This document shows, piece by piece, positions 25,573 through 32,502 of a stretch of 64,000 nt of DNA. The stretch lies in the NCBI RefSeq assembly GCF_027922005.1, contig NZ_BSEV01000003.1, positions 372,001 to 436,000 of the forward strand. The letters run 5' to 3'. Source of the stretch: Streptosporangium carneum (lineage in GTDB: Bacteria > Actinomycetota > Actinomycetes > Streptosporangiales > Streptosporangiaceae). The translations under genes were made by a program, and so were the position numbers. Each line of letters opens with the position of its first letter. Within the stretch, counting starts at the first letter, position 1. The notes beneath the pieces are model-generated. The model was not told where the DNA came from. It saw nothing but the letters and a program-made list of their open reading frames with translations, and searched no databases.

Positions 25573-26034
25573 TCACGGCCAGGCGAGCAGTTCGAAGAAG
25601 ACGGCCTTGCCGAGGCGCGTGTCGCGGAAGCCCCAGCTCCGAGCCAGCCCGGCGACCAGGGCCATGCCGCGCCCGGACTCCTCCCGCTCCCCCGGGGCCG
25701 CCACGACCGGGGCGTCCCTGTTGCCGTCGTGGACCTCGACGACCATGATCCTGCCCTCGCGGTACACCGCGACGTGAACGGCGAGCCCGTCGCGGCAACC
25801 CCGGCCGTGGACGATCGCGTTCGTGACCAGTTCCGAGGCGAGCAATTCCACGACCTCTCGGATTTCCTCGGGAACCCCCCAGTCGCGGGCGATGTCCCGC
25901 ACGAATCCACGCGCGCTCGCGACGCATTCCGGTTTGTACGGAATGCTTTTCTCCCCCAGCACGGAAATCGGATTCTCGGCGGCGAGGAGTTGTCTCACCG
26001 TGAGCGCCTTCCTCGGGTCGGCGTCGATTGTCAT
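25573..26034 (-). CDS. RsbW-like ATP-binding protein (HATPase_c_2)
   Basis: 153 residues. GHKL-type fold: N box ELLASELVTNAIVHG (about 65-79), G1 box EVHDGNRDAPVV (about 99-110) and G2 ESGRGMALVAGLARSWG (about 119-135). Such proteins act as anti-sigma or kinase partners. In actinomycetes they occur next to XRE/DUF5753 and DUF397 genes in WhiJ/AbaA-like loci, as here with the divergent pair at 26167-27170. Confidence 0.88.
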   Translation of the reverse strand: MTIDADPRKALTVRQLLAAENPISVLGEKSIPYKPECVASARGFVRDIARDWGVPEEIREVVELLASELVTNAIVHGRGCRDGLAVHVAVYREGRIMVVEVHDGNRDAPVVAAPGEREESGRGMALVAGLARSWGFRDTRLGKAVFFELLAWP

Positions 26035-26166
26035 GGACCACTTCCCTTTTTCTCTCCGTCCCGGCCCCAGACTGCCAAGGAATCGCTACGCTAAGTAGGC
26101 GAATGGCTACCATGAGACAAATTGGCGGCCGGTCCCCCGCGTTGAATTCCGGCAGGAGAGGTCAAG

Positions 26167-26949
26167 ATGGGAGATCCAAACACACCGCAGGCCATATGGG
26201 GCAGGGAGCTGCGCCACCACCGGCGCGTCGCCGGGCTCACCCAGGCGCAGTTCGCGGCGAGGGTCCACTTCAGCGAGAGCCTGGTCAGCGGCGTCGAGAC
26301 AGGCCAGCTCCCCGCGAGCCCCGACTTCGCCCGCGCCGCCGACACCGCCCTCGACACCGGCGGCCTGCTGCTGCGCCTGCTCGACTGGCGCAAGGGCCAG
26401 GTGTTCCCCTCGTGGTTCGGCACCTGGCACGAGAAGGAACAGGCGGCCGTGGCCCTGCGTACCTACCAGCCCCTGGTCATGCCCGGCCTGCTCCAGACCA
26501 AGGACTACGCCCACGCCCTGCTGGGTGACGACGAGCAGGCAGTCGCGGCGCGACTGGATCGGCAGGGCGTTCTCTCCCGCGAAGACCCTCCGCCGCCGAC
26601 ATTGCGCTGCCTCATCGACGAGGCGGTCCTGCACCGTCCAGTCGGCGGCGGAAAGGTCATGCACGACCAACTTCAAAAGCTAGTGTCGGTGGCCGACTCC
26701 ATGATTAGCATTCAGGTGGTGCCGATGTCCGTCGTCCGTTTCGGACTCCTGGCCGGATTCGCCATCGCCACCTCGGAGAGCGGAACGGACATGGCATATT
26801 TCGAAACGGCGATTCGTGGCCTGACGACCGGCGACCCATCGGAGGTGGCGGAGGCCGTACGGCTATTCGAAGCCATTCGCACGGAGGCACTGCCGCAGAG
26901 CATGTCCATAGACCTCATCAGGAGAACGGCGGAAGAGCGATGGACCTGA
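26167..26949 (+). CDS. XRE-family regulator with DUF5753 domain (WhiJ-like)
   Basis: 260 residues. Helix-turn-helix AGLTQAQFAARVHFSESLVS (about 22-41), then the DUF5753 domain with YQPLVMPGLLQTKDYAHALL (about 99-118), LIDEAVLHRPVG and IQVVPMS. AGGAG lies six bases before ATG 26167. The stop overlaps the DUF397 gene by 10 bp, giving the usual regulator/partner pair. A closely related copy of this pair lies in ruins at 27666-29078. Confidence 0.93.
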   Translation: MGDPNTPQAIWGRELRHHRRVAGLTQAQFAARVHFSESLVSGVETGQLPASPDFARAADTALDTGGLLLRLLDWRKGQVFPSWFGTWHEKEQAAVALRTYQPLVMPGLLQTKDYAHALLGDDEQAVAARLDRQGVLSREDPPPPTLRCLIDEAVLHRPVGGGKVMHDQLQKLVSVADSMISIQVVPMSVVRFGLLAGFAIATSESGTDMAYFETAIRGLTTGDPSEVAEAVRLFEAIRTEALPQSMSIDLIRRTAEERWT

Positions 26950-27170
26950 ACACCCTGAAGTGGCGGAAGTCCAGCCTCAGCGGGAACAACGGCGGTGACT
27001 GCGTCGAGGTCGCCGAGCTGGAGCACCCCGCCCAGCGCCCCGACCACAAGCAGGACGCCGTCCTCGCCCTCCGCGACAGCAAGGACCCCTCCGGCCCGGT
27101 GCTGTTCTTCAACGACGCCGAATGGGCCGCCTTCCTCAACGGCGTCAAAGCCCGCGAGTTCGACCGCTGA
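26940..27170 (+). CDS. DUF397 protein
   Basis: 76 residues with the DUF397 signature: LKWRKSSLSGNNGGDCVEVA (about 5-24), VLALRDSKDPSGPVLFF (about 41-57) and EWAAFLNGVKAREFDR at the end. DUF397 proteins are small partners of XRE/DUF5753 regulators, and some of these pairs resemble toxin-antitoxin or developmental switches (family knowledge). ATG 26940 is within the upstream gene, so translation is coupled. Confidence 0.93.
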   Translation: MDLNTLKWRKSSLSGNNGGDCVEVAELEHPAQRPDHKQDAVLALRDSKDPSGPVLFFNDAEWAAFLNGVKAREFDR

Positions 27171-27180
27171 CAGGCGGTGC

Positions 27181-27219
27181 GGGAGCCCGCGTCCTCATCG
27201 CGTGAGGACGCGGGCTCCC
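27181..27219. terminator. 17-bp hairpin terminator
   Basis: Perfect arms 27181-27197 and 27203-27219 with a TCGCG loop, 10 bp after the DUF397 stop. Confidence 0.85.
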
Positions 27220-27312
27220 GGCGCTCGACCACGACCCGCCGGGACCGGCCCGAAGAGGCCGCACGCCCGGCCGGACGGCGGCGGTCAGGCCGTCCCTGAA
27301 GACCTGGGTGTC

Positions 27313-27623
27313 AACGATGTCTGTCAGTTTCAGACGACCTGGCTCTACCGGATCGCGACGAACGCCTGCCTGACCGGCCTGGAGGTTCGCGGCCGCCGAC
27401 CGCTGCCGTCAGGACCGGTGGCCGCCCGGACCCGCTCGGGCCACTCGTCCGGGGAGAGCACGTCGCCTGGGTCGAACGCTACATGAGGGCGTTCGAGCTC
27501 GCCGACGTCGAGGGCCTCAAGCGGCTGCTCACCGAGGACGTGCTCATGGAGATGCCGCCGATGCTCAACGGGTTCTCCGGCCGCGGCGACTACGGCCTGT
27601 TCATGGAATGGGTCTTCGCCTAG
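27313..27623 (+). pseudogene. ECF sigma factor remnant (region 2 piece plus SnoaL-like tail)
   Basis: Frame 1 encodes FQTTWLYRIATNACLTGLE followed by GRRPLPSG, the end of sigma-70 region 2 and linker of ECF factors that carry a SnoaL-like C-terminal domain. Frame 3, from about 27459, encodes VAWVERYMRAFELADVEGLK, then TEDVLMEMPP and DYGLFMEWVFA with a TAG at 27621, matching the SnoaL-like extension. Region 4 and the true start are missing and the frame changes between the pieces. It is thus an internally deleted relic. The hairpin repeat at 27625 begins right behind it. Confidence 0.75.
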
Positions 27624-27624
27624 C

Positions 27625-27665
27625 CGAGCACGGTGGGAGGGCGATTCCCGCCTCGCCGTGCTCCG
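27625..27665. repeat. Dispersed hairpin repeat (copy B)
   Basis: Differs from 17583-17624 by one substitution and one missing base, including an identical loop AGGGCGATTCCCG. It sits exactly between two pseudogenes. Confidence 0.8.
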
Positions 27666-28146
27666 GGACCTCGGAAACCACGCCCGTGTCCTACTGGGTG
27701 ATGACGAGCAGGCTGTAACGGCACGATCGGAACGCCAGGAGGTTCTCACCCGCGATTCCCCTCCGTCCCCGACGTTGCGCCGCCTCATTGTCAGCGATCG
27801 TCTAATCGAGCCGGGCAACGATCACGGAATTGAGCCACTGAAGACGCTGACTTGCTTGGAGCCGATGCCCAATATATTCCGTTGTAATGGTATTCCTGTG
27901 GGTTCGGCACTGTGCTTGGGGCTTCTGCTGCCTCGGCTTGATCAGGAGAGATGAAAAGGTAAACCGTTGCCGTGCGGCCGACGAAGGAGGTCGTGCGGCG
28001 TCGATCGCCCCCAGCCCTGTCGAGAGCTGTGCCATCGCAGGGCGATCGCCGGGCGGTGCTTCGCGTGTTGAACATGGCGATGCGGGATGAATTGCTAGTG
28101 CCGTGAACCGGAAACCTTCGCCGGGTTGGCGAGTACCCTCAGACAA

Positions 28147-28614
28147 ATGATCACGAACCGCCCCACGGCGCGCGTCATCCTCGTCGATCCCGCCGACCGC
28201 GCGCTGATGTTCCGCTTCGTCCCGCCCGACCCCTGGCCGCGCGAGCCCGCATGGCACCTTCCCGGCGGCGGGATCGAACCGGGCGAATCAGCGGTGGAAG
28301 CGGCGTGTCGAGAGGTGCACGAAGAGACCGGCTTCAACCTCACGCCCCACGACCTGGGCGAACCGGTGGCAGTCAACGCGGGAGAGTGGTCCATCCAGGG
28401 AAGGCGCTACTACACCGTGCATACGTACTTCTTCGCCCGGGTCCCATTGGGGGAAGTCTCCGGATCTGGAGATGACGGATTCGGGCACCAATGGTGGACC
28501 GCGGCCGAGCTCGACTCGACCAAGGAGCGGGTCTTTCCCCCCGGGCTGGCCGTACTGCTGAAAGACCTGCTCCAAGGAGTACGGCACGAGCGGCTCGTCA
28601 CTCTCGACTGGTGA
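28147..28614 (+). CDS. Nudix hydrolase carried inside the IS21-like element
   Basis: 155 residues. Complete Nudix box: GGGIEPGESAVEAACREVHE followed by ETGF (about 41-64), the GX5EX7REUXEEXGU pattern that binds Mg2+ for hydrolysis of nucleoside-diphosphate-linked substrates. Specificity is unknown. ATG 28147 lies 7 nt after TACCCT (28134-28139) without a ribosome binding site, so it is probably leaderless. Codon use is strongly G/C at third positions, unlike the decayed sequence around it, which suggests it is still functional. Confidence 0.88.
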   Translation: MITNRPTARVILVDPADRALMFRFVPPDPWPREPAWHLPGGGIEPGESAVEAACREVHEETGFNLTPHDLGEPVAVNAGEWSIQGRRYYTVHTYFFARVPLGEVSGSGDDGFGHQWWTAAELDSTKERVFPPGLAVLLKDLLQGVRHERLVTLDW

Positions 28615-28616
28615 AG

Positions 28617-28740
28617 CCACCTGGCCACGGTGTTACGTGCCACGCCCAGGCTGTTGGCGATCTCTCTGACGGAACGGCCGGCATGCCAATGCATCAGGAT
28701 CTCTGCGATGTCGACCACGTGGAACGCCTTCCGCGCCATG
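28617..28740 (-). pseudogene. IstA N-terminal fragment (IS21 transposase)
   Basis: From ATG 28740 the frame reads MARKAFHVVDIAEILMHWHA, then GRSVREIANSLGVARNTV, the helix-turn-helix start of IS21-family IstA. Homology ends where the antisense of the Nudix gene end begins (about 28617). ATG lies 180 bp inside the element end, the usual spacing. Confidence 0.8.
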
Positions 28741-29078
28741 ATCGCCCCCCTTCGGCGAGTCCTTGATGGACCACCAAAAGGATCATGGACAGGACTGACC
28801 AAGTCCAGACGACACGCACACGTCCTGACCTGGCTCAATTACGCGATCGAAGCTCCCCTGCCCGGCTCAGATCAGTGAAGTCGATCATGCTCTTCTGGCT
28901 CGATAACGTGATCGCCGACACCTCATCGACGAGGCGGTCCCGCACCGCCCTGTCGGCGACGGAAAGGCCATGCACGACCAACTTCAAAAGCCGGTGTCGG
29001 TGACCGACTCCATTCTTCAACGACGCCGAATGGGCGGCCTTCCTCAACGGTGTCAAGGCCCACGAGTTCGACCGCTGA

Positions 29079-29385
29079 CGTTTGTGGTTTTCGCGCCGCG
29101 GTGGGCGCCCCGTTCCGCCGCGGGGAACGTCGGCGCCCGCGTCCCCCCGCACTGCCGCCTTCTTCTGGACCACGGTCGAAGCCGCGGCCTGAAGCCAGAC
29201 TCGAAACCCGTGCGTTTGCGGATCAAGCCGCCTCGGAACTCTGGAAACGAGACAATCGCAACCACATGTTTACTGCCAAAAGCCACATGTTTACCGCCAA
29301 AAGCCCACCGAGAGTGTACGTCTGATCTTTTACCTGGTTACGCTCCCAGAGCTTGGTAAAACCCTTTATGAACGGAGACGTGTCT
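29079..29385. other. Intergenic region with hairpin and a 21-bp tandem repeat
   Basis: A compound hairpin (29103-29138; GGGCGCC/GGCGCCC and CGTTCC/GGAACG) follows the pseudogene. Further right, two 21-bp copies (29262-29282 and 29283-29303) precede the small secreted protein gene. No gene seen. Confidence 0.6.
29262..29303. repeat. Direct repeat, two 21-bp copies
   Basis: CCACATGTTTACTGCCAAAA plus G, then the same with one C for T. The period equals two helical turns and it lies about 85 bp before the next start, so it could be a paired activator or repressor site. Confidence 0.7.
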
Positions 29386-29709
29386 ATGTCAAGACGTTTT
29401 CTCGGCATGGGGATCGCCGCGCTCATCGCAACCGCGTCACTGGCCGCACCCAGCGCGGCCTCCGCTCACACAGCCGGTGCCCGGACGGCGAACTCAGCCA
29501 GCGCCGTGTGCGCTCAGGACACCAACTGGACGACGTACGCCCAGGTGTCATGCACCGGAACGAGCCTGTCCTATCGAGTAGAAGCCCAGTACTGCCGTCC
29601 CGGCAGCTGCACATGGCACAACGGCCCCTGGGTGAGCGGCGGCGCCTGGTCGACGGTGTCGGGGTTCTCCGGCGGAGGGTTCAACACGATCCAGTACCGA
29701 TTCGCGTAG
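29386..29709 (+). CDS. Small secreted Cys-containing protein
   Basis: 107 residues. Signal peptide MSRRFLGMGIAALIATASLA and following residues, with cleavage expected after PSAASA (about residue 27). The mature part of about 80 residues has four Cys (VCAQD, VSCTG, YCRPGSC) suited to two disulfides and is rich in Trp, Ser and Gly. GGAG lies nine bases before ATG 29386; an earlier in-frame ATG lacks a site. I recognise no family. Similar small exported proteins are common in actinomycetes. Confidence 0.8.
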   Translation: MSRRFLGMGIAALIATASLAAPSAASAHTAGARTANSASAVCAQDTNWTTYAQVSCTGTSLSYRVEAQYCRPGSCTWHNGPWVSGGAWSTVSGFSGGGFNTIQYRFA

Positions 29710-29758
29710 TCGCGCCTGTCAGGTCCCGTCCAGGCGATCAGCGAAGGCTGAGGTAGCG

Positions 29759-29802
29759 CCCCGGGTCGAAGCCCGGGGCTCGGCCACCCGCCGAGCCCCG
29801 GG
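29759..29802. terminator. Alternative hairpins, probable terminator
   Basis: CCCGGGGCTCGG (29772-29783) pairs with CCGAGCCCCGGG (29791-29802). CCCCGGG (29759-29765) can instead pair with CCCGGGG (29772-29778). Lies 50 bp behind the secreted protein gene. Confidence 0.7.
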
Positions 29803-29966
29803 CGCAGCCGATGGCCCGCTGATCGGTTCTCTCCCGGATGCAGGCCCGGATCTTGCGTTAGCGGAGATGGACGCGGGTCTCGCGGTTGGAGCACGCCCTG
29901 TCAGGGGGTCTCGCGGGAGGAGGGGGCGGTGAGGCCTGCGGCGATGAAGGCGATGCCGGTGGACGG

Positions 29967-30920
29967 TCAGCCGAAGTCGGGAGCCGGGGCCGTGGCGTTG
30001 AGTGCCGTCACGATCGTCTCCTCCTCGTATCTGAAGTGGGACTCCAGCTGGTTCGCCAGCCGCTCCAGGTCGGCGCGCAGTCGCACGGGGTCGGTTTCAC
30101 CGGGTACGAAGCCGTCGACGAGCCGCTGGATGTCCTCCTGCAGCCGCGCCACCACCTTGTGCTCCTCGCCGAGCCGCGCCAGCGCCGGAGCGAGTGCGGG
30201 GAACCGCTCGGCCAGCATCGGGAACACGGCCATGTCCTCGCCGCCGTGATGCTTCTTCAGCGCCCCGCAGAAGTTGAGGCAGTGGGTGCGCATCTGCTGG
30301 GCGAGGTCCGGCCGAGTCCGCTCGATCGTGTCCGCGCCACCCTCGACCACCTGATCCGCCTGGGCGCGGAGCGTCTGGAGCTCCTTGCGCAGCCAGTCGT
30401 GCACCTCGACGATCCAGTCGCCCATGCCCTTGACCCGCTCCTCGCCAGGCCTGGGGCCGATTCGATGCAGTACCACGACCGGGATCTCCCGGGTCGTCCT
30501 GGCCTGGTGGTCGGCGTACCCCGGCGCCTCGGCGATCACGCGGTCGAAGAGCTTGTCACGCTCCTGGGTCGGCGGGATGGCGGCGATCGCCTGATAGGTG
30601 TCGGTACCCGTCTCGACCGTCACGATCGGGTTCCTGCGGAGGTTGTGATACCACCCGGGGTGCTTGTCGGCGCCGTTCGAGGACGCGACGACGATCCCTT
30701 TCCCGTCGAATTCGAGGTATCCCAGGATGCTCTCCCGGCGCAGGCCGCTCCTGGCTCCGACGGTCGTCAGCACGGCCAACGTCCAGCCCTCGAACATGCC
30801 GCTCATCTTCCCGCTGTTCGCACGAAACTCGGCGATGACCTGCCGCTGGAACTCGTTGACGTCGTGGCCGGCCCAGGTGTCGGCCGACGCTTCCCAGGCC
30901 TCGCTCTGTTCTTCGCTCAT
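29967..30920 (-). CDS. F420-type nitroreductase (DDN family) fused to a hemerythrin-like domain
   Basis: 317 residues. N-terminal DDN/deazaflavin-dependent nitroreductase domain (about 18-150) with LTTVGARSGLRRESILGYLE and GADKHPGWYHNLRRNP. C-terminal hemerythrin HHE helical bundle (about 165-310) with His in EVHDWLRKE, KKHHGGED and EEHKVV and HFRYEEE, the di-iron ligand set. Combines a probable F420H2-dependent reductase with an O2/NO/iron-sensing bundle. AAAGG lies six bases before ATG 30920. Role inferred as redox or nitrosative stress defence; substrate unknown. Confidence 0.88.
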   Translation of the reverse strand: MSEEQSEAWEASADTWAGHDVNEFQRQVIAEFRANSGKMSGMFEGWTLAVLTTVGARSGLRRESILGYLEFDGKGIVVASSNGADKHPGWYHNLRRNPIVTVETGTDTYQAIAAIPPTQERDKLFDRVIAEAPGYADHQARTTREIPVVVLHRIGPRPGEERVKGMGDWIVEVHDWLRKELQTLRAQADQVVEGGADTIERTRPDLAQQMRTHCLNFCGALKKHHGGEDMAVFPMLAERFPALAPALARLGEEHKVVARLQEDIQRLVDGFVPGETDPVRLRADLERLANQLESHFRYEEETIVTALNATAPAPDFG

Positions 30921-31264
30921 GTACTGCCTTTCCGTGTCGGTTGCTCACGGAGAAGGGCCACGCCACCGGAAATCGACACAGAAACACCCCGCATGCCTAC
31001 GCAGTGAAGATGGGCGCAGCGATCCCAGGACAGGGATCGACGAGCTGCGAGAGACGGAACGTGCCGACCTCTGCAATGGCTGAGTAGCCGCTACCTCCAT
31101 GCGTAGGCCCATACGGGGCTCAGCCGGAGCTTAACACCATCCCCGCTGATCGAGCCAGTCACCGCGGCACCCACTGTGTGCTCGTCTGACGTCCCCCGAG
31201 CCACCGGTCGTGCGAGTCGGATCGCCCACGCGACCGGCGGCCGGTCCGTTGACGCGGGGGGATG
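30921..31264. other. Intergenic region, no gene seen
   Basis: 344 bp between two minus-strand genes. It should hold the promoter of the nitroreductase fusion gene and the terminator of the protease gene. A short GACCGGC/GCCGGTC palindrome occurs at 31232-31246. No open frame with convincing codon use. Confidence 0.55.
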
Positions 31265-32059
31265 TCAGGGAAGCGGGCCTGTGACGCTCTCGATCCAGGT
31301 GCGGTGGGCGGCCACGTCGGTGTAGACGCCCTTGCCGTCCTGGCAGAAGAGGTCGTTCATCCGGCTGAACGCGCCGAGCAGCCGCCAGGTGTTGATCCCC
31401 GGCACCAGCAGCGGCCCGCCGGAGTCACCACGGCAGGGGCCCGCCTGGGTGGCCGGGTTGCCGGTGCAGACCTCGATGGCCGGATCGATCGGGGTACTGG
31501 CGGAGTCGCAGTCGGTCGCCGGCCGGAGCGTGGAGTTGAGCTGCTGGAGCACGTCGGGCGGGCTGCAGAACGCCCCGGGGGACGTGCATCCCCAGCCGAT
31601 GAGTCTGGTCGTGGTCCCGTCGGCGGGCCGGGTGCCGATCCGGATCGGTGCGTTGAACACCGGCTGGTCGAGCTCGATCAGTGCCAGATCGTGCGCCTCC
31701 GGGGTGCCTCCCGGGTACAGGACGATCTGCTCGACCCCTCGCTCCTGTCCGCCGCTCTGCCAGCGCAGGGAGCCGATCCGCAGCTTGAGCTCTTCGGGGG
31801 TGTGGTTGACGACGCAGTGCAACGCGGTGACGACCCACGACGACGAGATGAGGCTGCCGCCGCAGAAGTGCGTCTCCGCGTCCTGGATCGAGACCATGAA
31901 CGAATAGGCCCGCGTCGCCTCCACCCCTCCGATGATGGCGGGGGATACGGTGCCGTCGCCGTTCGACTGGCCGGGATCGGCCTGCGCCGAGGGGGCGCCG
32001 GTCAGGGCGAGGGCGAGCGCCACGCCCAAGACGGCCATGATCGACTGTAACCTGCGCAT
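31265..32059 (-). CDS. Secreted trypsin-like serine protease (S1)
   Basis: 264 residues. Signal peptide (1 to about 27, PSAQA), short propeptide, then the activation site IIGGVEATRAYSFMVS. Catalytic triad visible: His in VVTALHC (about 80), Asp in AHDLALIEL (about 124), Ser in CRGDSGGPLL (about 213). Six or more Cys in pairs around these sites fit S1 disulfides. AAGGAG lies eight bases before ATG 32059. Exported protease, probably activated by cleavage before IIGG. Confidence 0.93.
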   Translation of the reverse strand: MRRLQSIMAVLGVALALALTGAPSAQADPGQSNGDGTVSPAIIGGVEATRAYSFMVSIQDAETHFCGGSLISSSWVVTALHCVVNHTPEELKLRIGSLRWQSGGQERGVEQIVLYPGGTPEAHDLALIELDQPVFNAPIRIGTRPADGTTTRLIGWGCTSPGAFCSPPDVLQQLNSTLRPATDCDSASTPIDPAIEVCTGNPATQAGPCRGDSGGPLLVPGINTWRLLGAFSRMNDLFCQDGKGVYTDVAAHRTWIESVTGPLP

Positions 32060-32502
32060 GCTGTCACTCCTTTCGTGCCGAGCAGTGGCGGGAACGGACC
32101 GACGAGTGCGCGGCGCGCACCGATCGATCCGCGCCCGGAGATCTTCACAACGAAGATCATTCGTTGCCCATTCTTCAGGCGCTCATGAGACGAATGATCA
32201 TCCGGCCGGTGGCGTCCGGGCCAACAACACGTGAACCGATCACCTCTCCCGTCGCCGCGGCCGAGCCGCCGATCACCCGCCTCCAGCCGATCCGGTCCAG
32301 GTCATGGGCGGTGTCGGGCACGCCGGCCTGCCGCGGTCCCGCTCTCGGTCCTCAGCGGCGACGGTCTCGCTCCGGCAGTGCCGGGATCGGTCCCTCCCGC
32401 GATCCGAAGACTCGGAAGCCGCGGGCCCGGCGTGTCGAGGTGCCGGGCCCGATCACCGTGGGTAGGCACCGATGATCAGTCGTTTTCGGGGGTCGTTCTT
32501 CC
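32060..32502. other. Divergent intergenic region
   Basis: 443 bp between the protease and M20 peptidase starts. Contains a 10-bp inverted repeat GATCATTCGT/ACGAATGATC (32155-32164 and 32190-32199) and a hairpin CGGGCCCGGC/GCCGGGCCCG (32422-32451). No gene with supported coding character. Confidence 0.55.

Larger units (their letters stand above)
27789..28920. mobile_element. IS21-like element, 1132 bp, transposase genes mostly replaced by a Nudix gene
   Basis: Both ends begin TGTC[A/G]GCGATC and continue to ATCGAGCC (24-bp inverted ends, 19 matches: plus strand from 27789, minus strand from 28920). Each end has an internal repeat of the form CGATC[A/G]CG[G/T]AATTGAGCCA, the multiple-terminal-repeat pattern of IS21. 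It is flanked by a 6-bp duplication CCTCAT (27783-27788 and 28921-28926). Inside are an IstA N-terminal fragment and a Nudix gene; the rest of istA and istB is absent. Confidence 0.85.
27666..29078 (+). pseudogene. Broken second DUF5753/DUF397 pair, interrupted by an IS21-like element
   Basis: Left part (27666-27788) encodes LLGDDEQAVTARSERQ and PTLRRLI, matching LLGDDEQAVAARLDRQ and PTLRCLI of the intact regulator at 26167. Right part (28921-29012) continues with LIDEAVPHRPVGDGKAMHDQ. At about 29013 it jumps out of frame into the end of a DUF397 gene (FFNDAEWAAFLNGVKAHEFD, stop 29078). The two parts join perfectly once the inserted element and one 6-bp duplicate are removed. The helix-turn-helix start and most of DUF397 are lost. 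Confidence 0.85.

Noticed and set aside
30385..31083. Plus-strand ORFs antisense to the nitroreductase fusion
   Set aside because: Opposite strand of a well supported gene; composition is that of a shadow frame.
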